Source: Acidobacteriota bacterium
Lineage (GTDB): Bacteria; Acidobacteriota; Terriglobia; Acidiferrales; UBA7541
Assembly: GCA_016201285.1 (NCBI GenBank)
Contig: JACQDE010000082.1
Coordinates: 1 to 55,280, forward strand
Length of the DNA stretch: 55,280 nucleotides
Direction of reading: 5' to 3'
Part shown: positions 36,107-46,610 of the stretch, in pieces
How the letters are laid out: every line of letters begins with the position of its first letter
How positions within the stretch are numbered: the first letter of the stretch is position 1
Made by a program: the position numbers and the translations under genes
The notes under the pieces: model-generated
Told to the model about the DNA's origin: nothing
Databases searched by the model: none
What the model saw: only the letters and a program-made list of their open reading frames with translations

Positions 36107-38542
36107 ATGATGATACGCGGTCGCTGGCTGATGATTACGGTGCTGGCCACTGCCCTGCTCTGCGCTCCCGGCGCGCTGGCCGGATGGCAGCACGCCGGCA
36201 GCGTGACCGCGGTGAAGCCGCTGCCGAACGGGGTCGAGTTGCAGGCCGGCAAGGCGCGCGTGCAGGTGCTGGCGGTGGCCGCGTCGGTCGTGCGTGTCCG
36301 CCTCGCACCCGACGGCGTCTTTCCGCCGGATTTTTCCTGGGCCGTTCTTCCCGGCGCCGCGAGCGCCTCCGTCCGCGTACGCCTCGACGATACGAAGCTG
36401 GCGGTCGAACTGGTCACCGCACGCCTTCGCGTCCGCATCCGCAAATCGCCGCTGCTGATCGAGTTCCTCGACGCGGCGGGCCATTCGCTCTCGCAGGACG
36501 ACCCGCGGCGGCCGATGGCCTGGGACGGCACGGGCGTGCGCGTCTGGAAAAACATGCCCGCCGATGAAAACTACTACGGGCTGGGCGACAAGGCCGGCAG
36601 CTTCAACCGGCGAAACCAGAGCTTCACCCTGTGGAACACCGACGCCTTCGGCTGGCAGGAATCCACCGATCCGCTCTACAAGTCCATTCCGTTCTTCCTT
36701 GCCCTGCGCCGCGGCGTCTCCTACGGCATCTTCTTCGACAACACCTATCGCAGCAGCTTCGACTTCGGCAAGGAATCCGGCGACGCTTACTCCTTCGGCG
36801 CCGAGGGCGGCGAGCTGAACTATTACTTCATCCAGGGGCCGCACCCGAAACAGGTGATCGAGGAGTTCACCGCGCTCACCGGGCGCGTGGCGATGGCGCC
36901 GTTGTGGGCGCTCGGCTACCAGCAGTGCCGCTACAGCTACTATCCCGAGGCCCGCGTCCGCGAAATCGCGCGGCTTTTCCGCGAGAAAAAGATTCCCGCC
37001 GACGTGATTTACCTCGACATCGACTATCAGAAGGACAACACGCCGTTCACGATCGACCGTGAACGCTTCCCGAACTTCGAGGGGATGATCAAGGATCTGG
37101 ACGCGATGGGCTTCAAGATCATCGCCATCACCGACCTGCACATCGCGAAGAAGACCGGCTATGCGCCTTACGATACCGGCATGGCCGGCGACCATTTCGT
37201 GAAGGACTCTGCAGGCTCGGTGTTCGTCGGCCGCGTCTGGCCGGGGGACAGTGTGTTCCCCGAGTTCACCCTGGCGCGCACCCGCGAATGGTGGGGTGGG
37301 CTCTACAAAGATTTTGTGAACATAGGCCTGAAGGGCTTCTGGAACGACATGAACGAGCCCGCCCTCTTCGAGCGCGCCGACAAGACCATGCCGCTGGACA
37401 CCGTGCACCGCATGGACGACGGCACGTCGAAAGACCACCGCGCCATTCACAACGTCTTCGGGATGCTCAACGCTCGCGCCACCTACGAAGGCCTGCGCAG
37501 GCTGCGGCCCGACGAGCGCCCGTTCGTGCTGACGCGCGCCGCGTACGCCGGCGCGCAGCGCTATGCGGCTTCCTGGACCGGCGACAACAGCAGCACCTGG
37601 AACCATCTGCGCCTCACCGTGCCCACGCTTTTGAGTCTCGGCCTCTCCGGCTACGCCAACGTGGGAGTGGACATCGGCGGGTTTGCCGGCAGCCCGCCGC
37701 CCGACCTGCTGACGCGCTGGATGCAGTTGGGCGCGCTCAATCCCATCTTCCGCAACCATACGATGAAAGGGAGTTTCGATCAGGAGTCCTGGGTGCACGG
37801 TCCGGAACACGAGGCCATCCGCCGGCGCGCCATCGAGCTGCGTTACCGCCTGATGCCGTACATCTACACAATCTTTGAGGAGACCACCCGCACCGGACTC
37901 CCGATGATGCGCCCGCTCTTCCTCGAGTACCCTGGCGAAACGAACCTCTACGACAACGACCAGGAGTTCCTGTTCGGGCGGGACATTCTCGTGGCGCCGG
38001 TTCTCTCCGAAAAGCTGGACCCCATCGAAGTGAACCTGCCGAAGGGTCAGTGGTACGACTACTGGACGGGCGCCAGGGTGCCCGGCGGCAAGCCGCTCAA
38101 CGTTGCCCCGCTGCTGAGCGATCTGCCGCTCTACGTCCGTGCAGGCGCGATCATTCCCCAGCAGCCCGTCGTGCAGCACACCGACGAGACGCCGGAGGGA
38201 CCGCTCGAACTGCGCGTCTATCCCGGCGCGGACTGCCGCGGCTCGCTCTACGCCGACGATGGGAAGACCTACGCGTACACCCGCGGCGAGTACTACCGTG
38301 TGGACTTCACCTGCCGGCTTGCCGCGGATTCGCTGAGCATCACGATCTCCGCCCCGCAGGGAAGTTATGCGCCCTGGTGGAAGAGTCTGCGGCTGGATGT
38401 GTTCGGCATTGAGAAAGCGCCCCGCGAAGTGCGTGTTGGCGCCGCGATCGTCACCGGCTGGTCCTATGATGCAGCTAGGAAGAACGTGACACTCACATGG
38501 CCCGATCCACGCCAGGCCTGGGAGATCCGCGTCAGCTACTAA
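36107..38542 (+). CDS. Secreted GH31 alpha-glucosidase
   Basis: 811 residues; start ATG 36107 or the adjacent ATG 36110, both after GGCGAGGAGG. Signal peptide about 1-25 (CAPGALAG). The N-terminal galactose-mutarotase-like beta domain (about 30-255) is followed by the GH31 barrel. The nucleophile is Asp414 in FWNDMNEP and the acid/base is Asp493 in TGDNSSTW; other family motifs are YLDIDY and GADIGGF-like VDIGGFAG. C-terminal beta domains end the protein. It removes glucose (or xylose/other sugars) from non-reducing alpha-linked ends; the WNDMNEP form is typical of alpha-glucosidases. Together with the secreted GH13 enzyme at the other end of the window it indicates use of alpha-glucans, though the genes are not linked in one operon. 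Confidence 0.93.
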   Translation: MMIRGRWLMITVLATALLCAPGALAGWQHAGSVTAVKPLPNGVELQAGKARVQVLAVAASVVRVRLAPDGVFPPDFSWAVLPGAASASVRVRLDDTKLAVELVTARLRVRIRKSPLLIEFLDAAGHSLSQDDPRRPMAWDGTGVRVWKNMPADENYYGLGDKAGSFNRRNQSFTLWNTDAFGWQESTDPLYKSIPFFLALRRGVSYGIFFDNTYRSSFDFGKESGDAYSFGAEGGELNYYFIQGPHPKQVIEEFTALTGRVAMAPLWALGYQQCRYSYYPEARVREIARLFREKKIPADVIYLDIDYQKDNTPFTIDRERFPNFEGMIKDLDAMGFKIIAITDLHIAKKTGYAPYDTGMAGDHFVKDSAGSVFVGRVWPGDSVFPEFTLARTREWWGGLYKDFVNIGLKGFWNDMNEPALFERADKTMPLDTVHRMDDGTSKDHRAIHNVFGMLNARATYEGLRRLRPDERPFVLTRAAYAGAQRYAASWTGDNSSTWNHLRLTVPTLLSLGLSGYANVGVDIGGFAGSPPPDLLTRWMQLGALNPIFRNHTMKGSFDQESWVHGPEHEAIRRRAIELRYRLMPYIYTIFEETTRTGLPMMRPLFLEYPGETNLYDNDQEFLFGRDILVAPVLSEKLDPIEVNLPKGQWYDYWTGARVPGGKPLNVAPLLSDLPLYVRAGAIIPQQPVVQHTDETPEGPLELRVYPGADCRGSLYADDGKTYAYTRGEYYRVDFTCRLAADSLSITISAPQGSYAPWWKSLRLDVFGIEKAPREVRVGAAIVTGWSYDAARKNVTLTWPDPRQAWEIRVSY

Positions 38543-38566
38543 GGTGGGAGCGCAAGACCGCGTCCT

Positions 38567-40285
38567 TCAGATCGCGGCTTGCGCGCGACGAACAGGATCG
38601 CCGGCCGGCTCTTTGGTTTCCGCTCGAAGGGCTGCCTGGCCGGGACACGTGACCGCACCTTTTGAGGCGCACGAGACAAGCTGCCTGTACTTGGAAAGAA
38701 CGCCGCTCGTGTAGCGTGGCGGCGGAGATTGCCAACCGGCGGAGCGCGCTTCGAGGTTGGCGGCTACGTCGAGGCGCCGCGCCTCCACGTCAATCGTGAT
38801 GGGATCACCGTTCTGGACAAACGCGATGGGGCCACCGGCGGCTCCTTCGGGCGCAACGTGACCCACCATCAGCCCGTGCGTGGCGCCGCTAAAGCGGCCG
38901 TCGGTGACCAAAGCGACGGAATCGCCCAGCCCCTGCCCCACCAGTGCCCCGGTGACCGCCAGCATCTCCCGCATCCCCGGTCCGCCCTTTGGTCCTTCAT
39001 AGCGAATCACAACCACGTCTCCCGGATGGATTTCCCGTTGTTCCACCGCTCGAAATGCCGCCTCCTCGGAATCGAATACACGCGCCGGGCCCGTATGCTT
39101 CAGGCGTTCGTGGCCCACAAATTTCACGACACAGCCCGAAGGCGAGAGCGAGCCCCTGAGAATCGCCAGCCCGCCGTTCGGCCGGAGCGGCCGGGAGAGC
39201 GGCCGCACGACCTCCTGGCCGGAAGCCTCGCGGGCCAGATGCGCCTCTTCGGTGAGCGTCCGGCCGCTGACCGTTAGACCCTCGCGCAACAAGCCGGCTT
39301 CGAGAAGTCTCCGCGCCACCAGGCGAGCACCGCCGGCGCGATGCAAATCCGGCGCGGTAAATTTCCCGGCCGGCTTCAGGTCCGCAAGCACCGGTGTTTT
39401 CGCAATAATTTCGTCGAAATCTTCCAGCGCCAGCCGGACTCCGGCTTCATGCGCGATGGCCAGCAAATGCAGCACCGCGTTGGTTGAACCGCCGGTGGCC
39501 GCAACCGAAGCGATCGCGTTTTCGAAGGCGGGCCGCTTGAGGATCTGGCTTGGACGAACGTCCTCGGCGAGCAGCCGCATCACGAGCCGGCCGCAACGCA
39601 TTGCGGCGTTCGCTTTTTCCGGATCGGTGGCGGGAATTTCGCCTTCGCCAACAGGCGACATCCCGAGGAAGTCGATGGCCGTGCTCATCGTGTTTGCCGT
39701 GAACTGTCCGCCGCAAGCGCCCGCGCCGGGACACGCCTCCTGCTCGAGTTCGCACAAGTCCTGCTCAGTCATTTTCCCCGCGGAGCAGGCTCCCACCGCT
39801 TCAAAGACGTCCTGAATCGTCACGTCACGCCCGTGAAAGCGGCCCGGCAGAATCGAACCGCCATAGAGCATCAGCGAAGGAAGATCGAGGCGCGCCAGCG
39901 CCATGATGGCGCCGGGGATCGTTTTGTCGCAGCCGGAAATGGCGACCACCGCATCGAAGAGGTGACCTCGCACGGCCAGCTCGATGGAATCGGCGATGAT
40001 TTCGCGGGAGACCAGCGAGCACTTCATGCCTTCGGTGCCCATGGAAATACCGTCGGAAACCGCAACCGTGTTGAACTCGACGGGCGTGCCGCCCGCGGCG
40101 CGGATGCCTTCCTTCACCTTGTCCGCCAGGAAACGCAAGTGCAGGTTGCACGGAGTGACTTCTGTCCACGTGTTGGCGACGGCGACCAGAGGCCGCTCGA
40201 GATCGGCGCTCGTCAGGCCCGTCGCCCGCAACATTGCACGCGCCGGGGCTCTCGAAAGCCCCCGCTTGATGGCATCGCTACGCAC
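38567..40285 (-). CDS. ilvD: Dihydroxy-acid dehydratase
   Basis: 572 residues, normal length. It dehydrates dihydroxy-isovalerate and dihydroxy-methylvalerate to the keto acids that precede valine and isoleucine, using a bound iron-sulfur cluster and Mg. Cluster-binding motifs are visible: [12 protein letters not shown] and [13 protein letters not shown]. Further conserved blocks are [32 protein letters not shown] and [16 protein letters not shown]. The C-terminus carries a short Ala/Arg-rich tail. It is the last gene of the ilv operon, 16 bases after ilvN, and converges on the GH31 gene with a 24-base gap. Confidence 0.96.
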   Translation of the reverse strand: MRSDAIKRGLSRAPARAMLRATGLTSADLERPLVAVANTWTEVTPCNLHLRFLADKVKEGIRAAGGTPVEFNTVAVSDGISMGTEGMKCSLVSREIIADSIELAVRGHLFDAVVAISGCDKTIPGAIMALARLDLPSLMLYGGSILPGRFHGRDVTIQDVFEAVGACSAGKMTEQDLCELEQEACPGAGACGGQFTANTMSTAIDFLGMSPVGEGEIPATDPEKANAAMRCGRLVMRLLAEDVRPSQILKRPAFENAIASVAATGGSTNAVLHLLAIAHEAGVRLALEDFDEIIAKTPVLADLKPAGKFTAPDLHRAGGARLVARRLLEAGLLREGLTVSGRTLTEEAHLAREASGQEVVRPLSRPLRPNGGLAILRGSLSPSGCVVKFVGHERLKHTGPARVFDSEEAAFRAVEQREIHPGDVVVIRYEGPKGGPGMREMLAVTGALVGQGLGDSVALVTDGRFSGATHGLMVGHVAPEGAAGGPIAFVQNGDPITIDVEARRLDVAANLEARSAGWQSPPPRYTSGVLSKYRQLVSCASKGAVTCPGQAALRAETKEPAGDPVRRAQAAI

Positions 40286-40301
40286 GGTTTGCTCCCCTCG
40301 G

Positions 40302-40655
40302 TCAGCTCATCGGAGACGCGGCGGAAATTTCCGCCGGGTTCCGGACCGCCACAATCGGCGCCTTGCCTTCCTCCAGCGATTCGCCGCGCTTCATCTCGGA
40401 GGCGAATGCCGGCGCCGCATCGCACTGCTCGCTCACATGCAGGCTGCGGACATCGAAAAGCTTGCGGAGCTGTCCGCTCAGCGCGCTCACGGGCCGCTCG
40501 CTCTCGAGGACCATGACGCAGTCAAAGCAAGCGTCCTCTTCGAATCGGTCGGCGGCAAGCCGCACGATGCGATACCCCCGTCGCCGCAGGACGCCGAAAA
40601 TCCGGTCCAGGGCGCCTTCGCTGTTTCGGACTTCGAGCTGCAACAATGCTCTCAT
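40302..40655 (-). CDS. ilvN: Acetolactate synthase small (regulatory) subunit
   Basis: 117 residues from ATG 40655, which overlaps the ilvB stop as ATGA. The longer open frame upstream is a shadow of ilvB. An ACT-like domain covers about residues 3-75 ([27 protein letters not shown]), with the pattern used by ACT domains for feedback by valine. It is short like IlvM/IlvN of enterobacteria and lacks the second domain of the 160-residue IlvH type. The last 40 residues are not conserved-looking. It probably stimulates and regulates the IlvB protein encoded just before it. Confidence 0.85.
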   Translation of the reverse strand: MRALLQLEVRNSEGALDRIFGVLRRRGYRIVRLAADRFEEDACFDCVMVLESERPVSALSGQLRKLFDVRSLHVSEQCDAAPAFASEMKRGESLEEGKAPIVAVRNPAEISAASPMS

Positions 40656-42307
40656 CGGTGGGCTCCTTCCAGCATCGCGGAATTGGATCGTCCGGGCGGC
40701 ACCAGCGGCCACACGTTGGCGCGCGGATCGATGCGCGCGTGAACCAGCAGCGGCCCCGGCTCCTGCAGCAGCCTCTGGATGGCGCCGGGCACTTCCTCTT
40801 TCTTCTCCACGCAAAACGCGGGGATTCCGAAGGACTCCGCCAGGCGGACGAAATCCGGATTGTCCGAGAGATCCACTGCGCTATAGCGCCCCGCAAAAAA
40901 GATCTCCTGCCACTGACGGACCATTCCCAGCGACTGGTTGTCCAGCAGCAGGATCTTCACCGGCAGGCCATAGCGCTTCACGGTGGCCAGTTCCTGGACG
41001 TTCATCAGCATGGATCCATCGCCGGCCACGTTGATGACCCGGGCTTGCGGGTGCCCGAATTGCGCGCCGATGGCGGCCGGCAAGCCGTAGCCCATCGCGC
41101 CGAGGCCGCCGCTCGAAAGGTGCTGCTCGGGGCGCGAAAACCCGCAATGCTGCGCCACCCACATCTGATGCTGGCCGACATCGCAGACGAAAATCGTTTC
41201 GTCGCCAGCCGCCTCAGAGAGTTCCTTCAGGAAACGCGGCGCATAAATGCCGTCCGTCGGAGCGTTGTAGTTCCAGGCGTAACCCGCTTTGTTCGCCAGG
41301 CACTCGGCGCGCCAGGCATCCACGGCAAGCGGCAGTGAAAGAGATCGAAGAGAGGTGCGCAGGTCTCCCAGCAGAGGAACATCCGCTTTCCTGAGCTTGG
41401 AGACTTCGGCCGCGTCCGCGTCCAAATGAATGACTTTTGCATGGGGCGCAAATTCCGCCAGCTTGCCCGTGGCCCGGTCGTCGAAACGCACGCCAATCGC
41501 CACGAGCAGGTCGCTCGACTGCACGGCGAAATTGGCCGCTTTCAGTCCGTGCATTCCCAACATGCCGAGAAACAACTCATCCCGCGCCGGAAGCGCACCG
41601 AGCCCCATGAGCGTCGAGACGACAGGAATCTGCGTGGTCTGGATGAACGCGCGGAACTCCTGCACCGCGTTCGCCCAACGCACCCCGCCGCCAACGTAGG
41701 CCAGCGGCCTCTGGCTCTCGCGGAGCAGGTGCGCCGCGCGCTTTAATTCGTCCGGCGGCGGGCGCAGCGCTTCGTTCTCCGATGCTTCTGTCGCTTCTCC
41801 GCACGTTCCGGCGACCTGGCTGGCGACGTCTTTCGGCAGATCGATCAGCACGGGGCCGCGGCGTCCTGAGCGCGCGATGCGAAAAGCCTCGTGGACGATG
41901 GCCGGCAGCTCCGCCACGCGCCGCACCAGAAAACTGTGCTTCACGATGGGCATCGTGATGCCGTAAATGTCCACCTCCTGAAACGCATCCGTGCCGATCA
42001 GCGCAGTGGGCACCTGGCCCGTGATGGCCACCACGGGCACCGAGTCCATGTAGGCGTTGGCAATCCCGGTCACGAGATTGGTGGCCCCCGGTCCGGAAGT
42101 GGCCATGCAAACGCCCACTTTCCCGGTGGCCCGCGCGTACCCATCTGCGGCCAGAGCAGCGCCCTGCTCGTGGCGCACGAGAATGTGGCGGATCGGCGAC
42201 TGCGTGAGCGCGTCGTAAACGGGCAGAATGGCCCCGCCCGGGTACCCGAAGATCACCTCGACGCCCTCGCGCTCCAGCGCACGCAGCAGTGCTTCCGCGC
42301 CGGTCAT
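40652..42307 (-). CDS. ilvB: Acetolactate synthase large (catalytic) subunit
   Basis: 551 residues. It joins pyruvate with pyruvate or 2-ketobutyrate using thiamine diphosphate and FAD, the first common step to valine, leucine and isoleucine. Visible: the catalytic glutamate motif [19 protein letters not shown] near residue 45, the TPP-fold middle domain with the FAD-contact stretch, and the TPP/Mg motif [20 protein letters not shown]. Its ATG overlaps the ilvC stop (ATGA) and its TGA overlaps the ilvN start (ATGA), so three genes are translationally coupled. Generic catabolic alternatives are unlikely in this operon. Confidence 0.95.
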   Translation of the reverse strand: MTGAEALLRALEREGVEVIFGYPGGAILPVYDALTQSPIRHILVRHEQGAALAADGYARATGKVGVCMATSGPGATNLVTGIANAYMDSVPVVAITGQVPTALIGTDAFQEVDIYGITMPIVKHSFLVRRVAELPAIVHEAFRIARSGRRGPVLIDLPKDVASQVAGTCGEATEASENEALRPPPDELKRAAHLLRESQRPLAYVGGGVRWANAVQEFRAFIQTTQIPVVSTLMGLGALPARDELFLGMLGMHGLKAANFAVQSSDLLVAIGVRFDDRATGKLAEFAPHAKVIHLDADAAEVSKLRKADVPLLGDLRTSLRSLSLPLAVDAWRAECLANKAGYAWNYNAPTDGIYAPRFLKELSEAAGDETIFVCDVGQHQMWVAQHCGFSRPEQHLSSGGLGAMGYGLPAAIGAQFGHPQARVINVAGDGSMLMNVQELATVKRYGLPVKILLLDNQSLGMVRQWQEIFFAGRYSAVDLSDNPDFVRLAESFGIPAFCVEKKEEVPGAIQRLLQEPGPLLVHARIDPRANVWPLVPPGRSNSAMLEGAHR

Positions 42308-43314
42308 GCGGACGCTCTCTCCGCCTGGGCAAGCCAGGCCATCCGGGCGCGCAGGTCCCGGCCCACTTCCTCGATCGGGTGCCGGCGATCCCGGTCCAGC
42401 AGCTCGCGGTAGCGAGGACAGCCATTCTGGTATTCAAGGGCCCATTCCTCGGCGAAGGCGCCGCTGCGAATCGCGGCCAGAATTTGCTTCATCGTTTCGC
42501 GAACATGGCCATCAATCACCTGGCCGCCGCGCGTGACGTCGCCGTATTTCGCCGTGTCGCTGACGTAGCGCTGCATCCGGGTCAGGCCGCCTTCGTAGAT
42601 GAGGTCCACGATCAGCTTGAGCTCATGGAGGCATTCGAAATAGGCGATTTCGGGCTGGTACCCGGCTTCGACCAGCGTTTCCCACCCGGCGGTGATCAGC
42701 TCGCTCACTCCGCCACACAGCACGGCCTGCTCGCCGAAGAGGTCGGTTTCGGTCTCCTCCGCGAACGACGTGGCGATCACACCGGCGCGCGTTCCGCCCA
42801 CGCCGTGCGCGTACGCCAAGGCGCGCTCTTCAGCGTGCCCGCTCGCATCCTGGTGAACCGCCAGAAGACACGGCACTCCTTGCCCCTCTTCATACTGACG
42901 CCGGACCAGGTTTCCGGGGGCCTTCGGCGCCACCAGGGCGACATCCACGTCAGCCGGCGGCTCGATCCGGCGATAGTGAATATTGAATCCGTGAGAGAAA
43001 AGAAGCATGGCGCCAGGCTTCAAATTGGGGACCACCGCGTTCCGGTAGAGCGCCGGCTGCGCCATGTCTGGCACGAGCATGGCCACCACGTCCGCGGACT
43101 TCACGGCGTCTGAAAACTGGAGGGGCCGCCAGCCGTCGCTTTGAGCAAGGCTCCAGCTCTGGCCCGCCGGCCGAAGACCGACCACAACGTCGAAGCCGGA
43201 ATCGCGGAGATTCAGCGCTTGTGCGCGCCCCTGGCTCCCGTAACCCAACACGGCAATCCGCTTGCCCTCGAGCGCACGGGGCCGGACGTCCTCTGCTGTA
43301 TAAAGCTTGGCCAT
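42304..43314 (-). CDS. ilvC: Ketol-acid reductoisomerase (class I)
   Basis: 336 residues from ATG 43314 with GGAGG 8 nt upstream; an in-frame GTG directly before it is less likely. The short, class I form. The Rossmann site is [17 protein letters not shown] with LRPAG as the NADPH loop; metal/catalytic residues lie in [10 protein letters not shown] and [20 protein letters not shown]. It isomerises and reduces acetolactate to dihydroxy-isovalerate. It is the first gene of the ilvC-ilvB-ilvN-ilvD operon. An AT-rich patch about 130 bases upstream contains TATAAA on the minus strand (43449-43444), a possible -10; no leader-peptide attenuator was recognised. Confidence 0.95.
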   Translation of the reverse strand: MAKLYTAEDVRPRALEGKRIAVLGYGSQGRAQALNLRDSGFDVVVGLRPAGQSWSLAQSDGWRPLQFSDAVKSADVVAMLVPDMAQPALYRNAVVPNLKPGAMLLFSHGFNIHYRRIEPPADVDVALVAPKAPGNLVRRQYEEGQGVPCLLAVHQDASGHAEERALAYAHGVGGTRAGVIATSFAEETETDLFGEQAVLCGGVSELITAGWETLVEAGYQPEIAYFECLHELKLIVDLIYEGGLTRMQRYVSDTAKYGDVTRGGQVIDGHVRETMKQILAAIRSGAFAEEWALEYQNGCPRYRELLDRDRRHPIEEVGRDLRARMAWLAQAERASA

Positions 43315-43601
43315 CACCCTTGCCTCCGCATAAGTAAGAACGCCTCGCTATTCCTTCGCCGGCGACAACTGGCTGAAGCTAGCTGACGAATCCAGGTGCG
43401 CCGGTTCCGGTCCAGAATGGCCCGCGCATGAACATATGTCCAATTTATAGTTATTTGTCATTCCATAAGTTGAGATTATGCGCTTCGGACGCCAGAACCG
43501 ACGGCGGCGGCGTGCCATCCCGCCCGTGTGGGGGAGACGCCGTTCTAGCGGAAAGCCGGAATGCTATATGATGACTGGACTAGAAAAGGGGGGCAGGTCA
43601 C

Positions 43602-44168
43602 TTGCGAATCATCAGAAGGCTCCCGTCGGTATCCCCTGTCACCAGATGGCTTGCTTTGCGAGGAACGGGCCGCAGAGCCTTTCTTCTTGTGATTCTCTTC
43701 TGTCACGGTTTTGCTTTTGGTCAGGTCTTGGATGTCCCACTCCGTGATCTAGTTTCGTCTCCGCCGACTCATGTGGGGAAAATGGTTCGGGTACATGGAA
43801 CGGTTGTGAGGGGGCCCCACGACATATACCTTCTTGCGAGCGGGCCAGAGGGCACGGAGGAGATCATCTTAGCTTTTGCTGATGACCCCGAGGTCAACCC
43901 TAAGCCCAATTTCAGAGTTAACAACCACAATCTTCGTCGAAAATTCGAGCAGCACTTAGGGGCAAAGGTAGGGCGACGGGGCGGGAAGCTTTCTGCCGGT
44001 GCATATAGGTACGAGGTGTCGGCGACATTTGTCGGGAGGTTTGACGTGTCCAAAGAGATCGGATTCGTTCGTGGCGAGGACGGGGGAATCAGAGGAATTG
44101 AAGGGTTTGGGCACCCCTTCCCATTTACGCGATATCGCCTTGTAATAGAGTCTATTGAGAGAATCTAG
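43602..44168 (+). CDS. Small secreted protein of unknown function
   Basis: 188 residues from TTG 43602; GGGGGGCAGG lies upstream and no ATG or GTG gives a better start. A basic N-terminus is followed by a hydrophobic export segment (about 25-40, ending FAFGQ). The mature part starts LDVPLRDLVSSPPTHVGKMVRVHGTV, which looks like the first strands of an OB-fold as found in small exported domains with a xxGKxVxVxG core. No catalytic motif is seen. It is AT-richer than its neighbours and lies next to the isolated rhs fragment on the opposite strand. Confidence 0.6.
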   Translation: MRIIRRLPSVSPVTRWLALRGTGRRAFLLVILFCHGFAFGQVLDVPLRDLVSSPPTHVGKMVRVHGTVVRGPHDIYLLASGPEGTEEIILAFADDPEVNPKPNFRVNNHNLRRKFEQHLGAKVGRRGGKLSAGAYRYEVSATFVGRFDVSKEIGFVRGEDGGIRGIEGFGHPFPFTRYRLVIESIERI

Positions 44169-44218
44169 GCCAAAGATAGATTGCAGTAAGCTTAGTTAGA
44201 GACCACCGGACACATGGC

Positions 44219-44429
44219 ACCCAGCGAGCGCCGAAGCGGTCGTAGTCGTAGCTGTACTTGCGCTGGATGTTCGTGTCCGGCCCGCGCTGCGCGGTGAGCA
44301 GCCGCTGCAGGTCATCGCAAGTGTACTTCTCCTTCTGAGTGCCGTCGGTCACCGCGGTATCCCCGACTTGCCGAATCTGCCCCTTCGCATAGTAAGTGTA
44401 ACCCAGGTTCAGCAGCGCCGGAGCAGGCG
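44219..44429 (-). repeat. Isolated rhs core remnant
   Basis: A 211-bp stretch aligning without gaps to 26722-26932 of the large rhs gene, same strand, constant offset 17497. It encodes PALLNLGYTYYAKGQIRQ and AQRGPDTNIQRKYSYDYDRF. Both ends stop abruptly in unrelated DNA, and there is no start or ribosome site, so it is a dead fragment. The rest of the 44169-44526 gap holds only the msrA leader. Confidence 0.88.
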
Positions 44430-44526
44430 CTCCTTGGGTCAGGCATCCGGCGCGTTCGTCCCGCATCCAATTCATGGTGCGGGAAGGCCCGTGGTAAATT
44501 AGGAGAATCCTGAGAGGAGCTCTGGA

Positions 44527-44997
44527 ATGGAATTGGCCACCTTTGGCGCGGGATGTTTCTGGGGGATCGAGGCCGCGTTTCGGCAGGTCGAGGGCGTGGT
44601 GGACGCATCCGTGGGCTACATGGGCGGAACGCTCGAGAATCCCACCTATCACGACGTCTGCACCGACCGGACCGGCCACGCCGAGGTCGTGCAGGTGACG
44701 TTCGACCCCGCGCGCGTCAGCTACGAAAAGCTGCTCGACGTCTTCTGGCAGATACATGACCCCACGCAGCTCAACCGCCAGGGCCCCGACTACGGCCGCC
44801 AGTATCGTTCCGTGATTTTCTTCCACTCGCCGGAGCAGGAGGCCGCCGCCCGCGCCGCCACGGCCACACTGCAAGCCTCAAATCTTTTCCCGCGCCCCAT
44901 CGTGACGGAAACCACGCCGGCCTCCGCCTTCTGGCGCGCCGAGGAATACCACCAGCGCTATCTCGAAAAGCGCGGCCTCCCCATCTGCCACATCTGA
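44527..44997 (+). CDS. msrA: Peptide-methionine (S)-S-oxide reductase
   Basis: 156 residues. It reduces the S-epimer of methionine sulfoxide in proteins. The active-site motif [12 protein letters not shown] gives catalytic Cys10. The conserved blocks [50 protein letters not shown] and AEEYHQRYL are all present. ATG 44527 follows GAGGAG at about 9 nt. There is no signal peptide. The C-terminus lacks the longer resolving-Cys tail of some MsrA and ends in Cys-His-Ile. msrB lies 0.5 kb downstream on the other strand. Confidence 0.96.
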   Translation: MELATFGAGCFWGIEAAFRQVEGVVDASVGYMGGTLENPTYHDVCTDRTGHAEVVQVTFDPARVSYEKLLDVFWQIHDPTQLNRQGPDYGRQYRSVIFFHSPEQEAAARAATATLQASNLFPRPIVTETTPASAFWRAEEYHQRYLEKRGLPICHI

Positions 44998-45092
44998 ACT
45001 CCTTTCGCCCCAGCGTTTCGAAAAAATGCGCCCGCCACGCGGATTTCTGCTACGCTCCGCATCTGTCGCACGCCGGGGATGCTGGGGGGCAC

Positions 45093-45392
45093 ATGGAAAA
45101 CGAGAAGGTGACCGTGGTGGCGCGGATGCGCGCCAAGCCGGGCATGGAAGACTTGGTGAAGCTGATCCTTCAGCAACTGGTGGCCGAGACGCGCACCGAA
45201 GAGGGCTGCATCAACTACGACCTGCACCAGTCCACGACGGACCCCGGCGTGTTCCTGTTCTACGAGAACTGGGAGAACCGCGACCACCTCGAGCGGCATT
45301 CGGAATCCGCGCACATTCAGGCGTTTCGCAGGAAAGCCGGGGACCTGCTTGCGGAGCCCAGCGAGATCACGCTGTGGGAGAAGATCGAGTAG
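45093..45392 (+). CDS. Antibiotic biosynthesis monooxygenase (ABM) domain protein, quinol monooxygenase-like
   Basis: 99 residues forming one dimeric ferredoxin-like ABM domain: VTVVARMRAKPGMEDLVKLIL, ETRTEEGCINYDLHQS, FLFYENWENRDHLERHSES and HIQAFR. The W-x-N/S and His pattern fits the YgiN-type quinol monooxygenase subgroup that oxidises quinols without cofactor. ATG 45093 follows a G-rich ribosome site. Its place between msrA and msrB suggests an oxidative-stress role; the substrate is unproved. Confidence 0.85.
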   Translation: MENEKVTVVARMRAKPGMEDLVKLILQQLVAETRTEEGCINYDLHQSTTDPGVFLFYENWENRDHLERHSESAHIQAFRRKAGDLLAEPSEITLWEKIE

Positions 45393-45444
45393 ATTGTTTC
45401 CTGCGAAATCTCAACAAGAAGTGGATTCCTCGTCCCGAATCCCG

Positions 45445-45462
45445 ATCCCGAAGTTTCGGGAT
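45445..45462. terminator. Hairpin between convergent genes (abm and msrB)
   Basis: ATCCCGAA-GT-TTCGGGAT, an 8-bp perfect stem in the gap between two 3' ends, inside a longer imperfect array of CCCGAATCCCGA units. No T-run, so it may be a bidirectional pause site or a small palindromic repeat rather than a true terminator. Confidence 0.4.
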
Positions 45463-45509
45463 TCGGGATCAGGACTCGGAAGGACAATCCGCCATTTTTC
45501 AGCACCCGC

Positions 45510-45908
45510 TTACTCTTCTTTCAGCAGTTTCAGCGCCGCCGAATTGATGCAGTAGCGCAGGCCGGTGGGCCGCGGGCCGTCCTCGAAGACGTGGCCGAGG
45601 TGCGCGTCGCAGCGGCTGCACAACACTTCGGTGCGCGCCATGCCGTAGCTGGTGTCGCGCTCGCGGATGATCATGCTCTCGTCAATGGGGTCCCAGAAGC
45701 TGGGCCAGCCGCAGCCGGAGTGGAACTTCGTCGCCGAGCGGAACAGCGGCTGTCCGCAACAGACGCAGGCATAGGTGCCCGGCGTCTCCGTGTCCGTGTA
45801 CTCGCCGGTGAACGCGGGCTCCGTGCCCTTTTGCCGCGTCACATAATACTGCTCCGGCGTCAGCTTCTTCCGCCACTCGGCGTCGCTCAGTTTGACTTTC
45901 TCGGCCAT
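45510..45908 (-). CDS. msrB: Peptide-methionine (R)-S-oxide reductase
   Basis: 132 residues from ATG 45908 ([13 protein letters not shown]), preferred because GGAG lies 5 nt upstream; 45926 is an alternative. It reduces the R-epimer of methionine sulfoxide. Zinc ligands are the two CxxC pairs CVCC and CSRC. Conserved blocks [32 protein letters not shown] and the catalytic Cys in RYCINSAAL are present. Cytoplasmic. It complements MsrA encoded nearby on the opposite strand. Confidence 0.96.
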   Translation of the reverse strand: MAEKVKLSDAEWRKKLTPEQYYVTRQKGTEPAFTGEYTDTETPGTYACVCCGQPLFRSATKFHSGCGWPSFWDPIDESMIIRERDTSYGMARTEVLCSRCDAHLGHVFEDGPRPTGLRYCINSAALKLLKEE

Positions 45909-46001
45909 GGACACTCCGCTTTCCACGTGCCAATTGGATGCAGCAGACGGCGGAGAGAATCAAGCCGTTCCCCGGGCCGGCGCTCTTCCTTTGCGGGGCC
46001 G

Positions 46002-46610
46002 TCACTTCCGCGGCTGGACCGGAGGAAAGATCCGCGAGAGGACCTGGTGCGTGGGCCAGTAGATGACCCCGATCAAGAAGAACAGGATGATGGCCAGATG
46101 CAGGGGCGCGGGGCGAAAGGAAATGTGCAGGATGGGGTCCACGTGAGCAAAGTTGACGTTATTCGCCGGGTCGAGCAGCCGCGAAGCGATCAGCGCTGGC
46201 ACGCTGAGCGCCGCCTGCAACTGCCAGCCGCGCAGGTGGTAGCCGGTCCGCCGCAGCGCCCACAGCGCCACCAGCGGGATGGCCACGTGGTAGAGCGAGA
46301 GCAGCCGCACCCAGAGGGGGTACCGGGCGTCCCACAAGTACTCGGTGCCACCGATCAGGTGATGGCCGGCAGCCAACCGCCAGGCGGCGTCCAGCGCCCA
46401 GATGGAGTTGAGCACGATGGTGCCCACTGCCTGGCTCGAGAGCAGCAGCGCGCTGCCGGTCCACACTCCCGCCACTGTCAGCAACACGGAGAGGTCGCAG
46501 AGCTGGACAAAGTTCGCCCAGCCCCACACCACCGCGTAGGTCGGGAACCACACTGCCAGTCCCAGCACGCAAACCCAGCGCAGCCGGGGAAATGAAATCG
46601 GCTCGCTCAC
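46002..46610 (-). CDS. Integral membrane protein of unknown function
   Basis: 202 residues from GTG 46610 (V-SEPISFPRLRW). The open frame extends upstream, but that part reads like non-coding DNA and overlaps the divergent gene's start. About five or six membrane helices are visible (VCVLGLAVWFPTYAVVWGW, LLTVAGVWTGSALLL, YHVAIPLVALWALR, LHLAIILFFLIGVIYW). No cofactor or catalytic motif; conserved-looking polar points are GGTEYLWDARYPLW and LLDPANNVNFAHVDP between helices. Divergent from the GH30-like gene. Function not recognised. Confidence 0.75.
   Translation of the reverse strand: MSEPISFPRLRWVCVLGLAVWFPTYAVVWGWANFVQLCDLSVLLTVAGVWTGSALLLSSQAVGTIVLNSIWALDAAWRLAAGHHLIGGTEYLWDARYPLWVRLLSLYHVAIPLVALWALRRTGYHLRGWQLQAALSVPALIASRLLDPANNVNFAHVDPILHISFRPAPLHLAIILFFLIGVIYWPTHQVLSRIFPPVQPRK

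Noticed and set aside
35960..38179. 739-codon minus-strand frame opposite the GH31 gene
   Set aside because: The plus-strand frame has signal peptide, both catalytic aspartates and a ribosome site; the opposite frame shows only shadow composition.
44152..44874. 240-codon minus-strand frame across msrA
   Set aside because: Its first half is the shadow of msrA; only the part at 44219-44429 is meaningful, as an rhs remnant.
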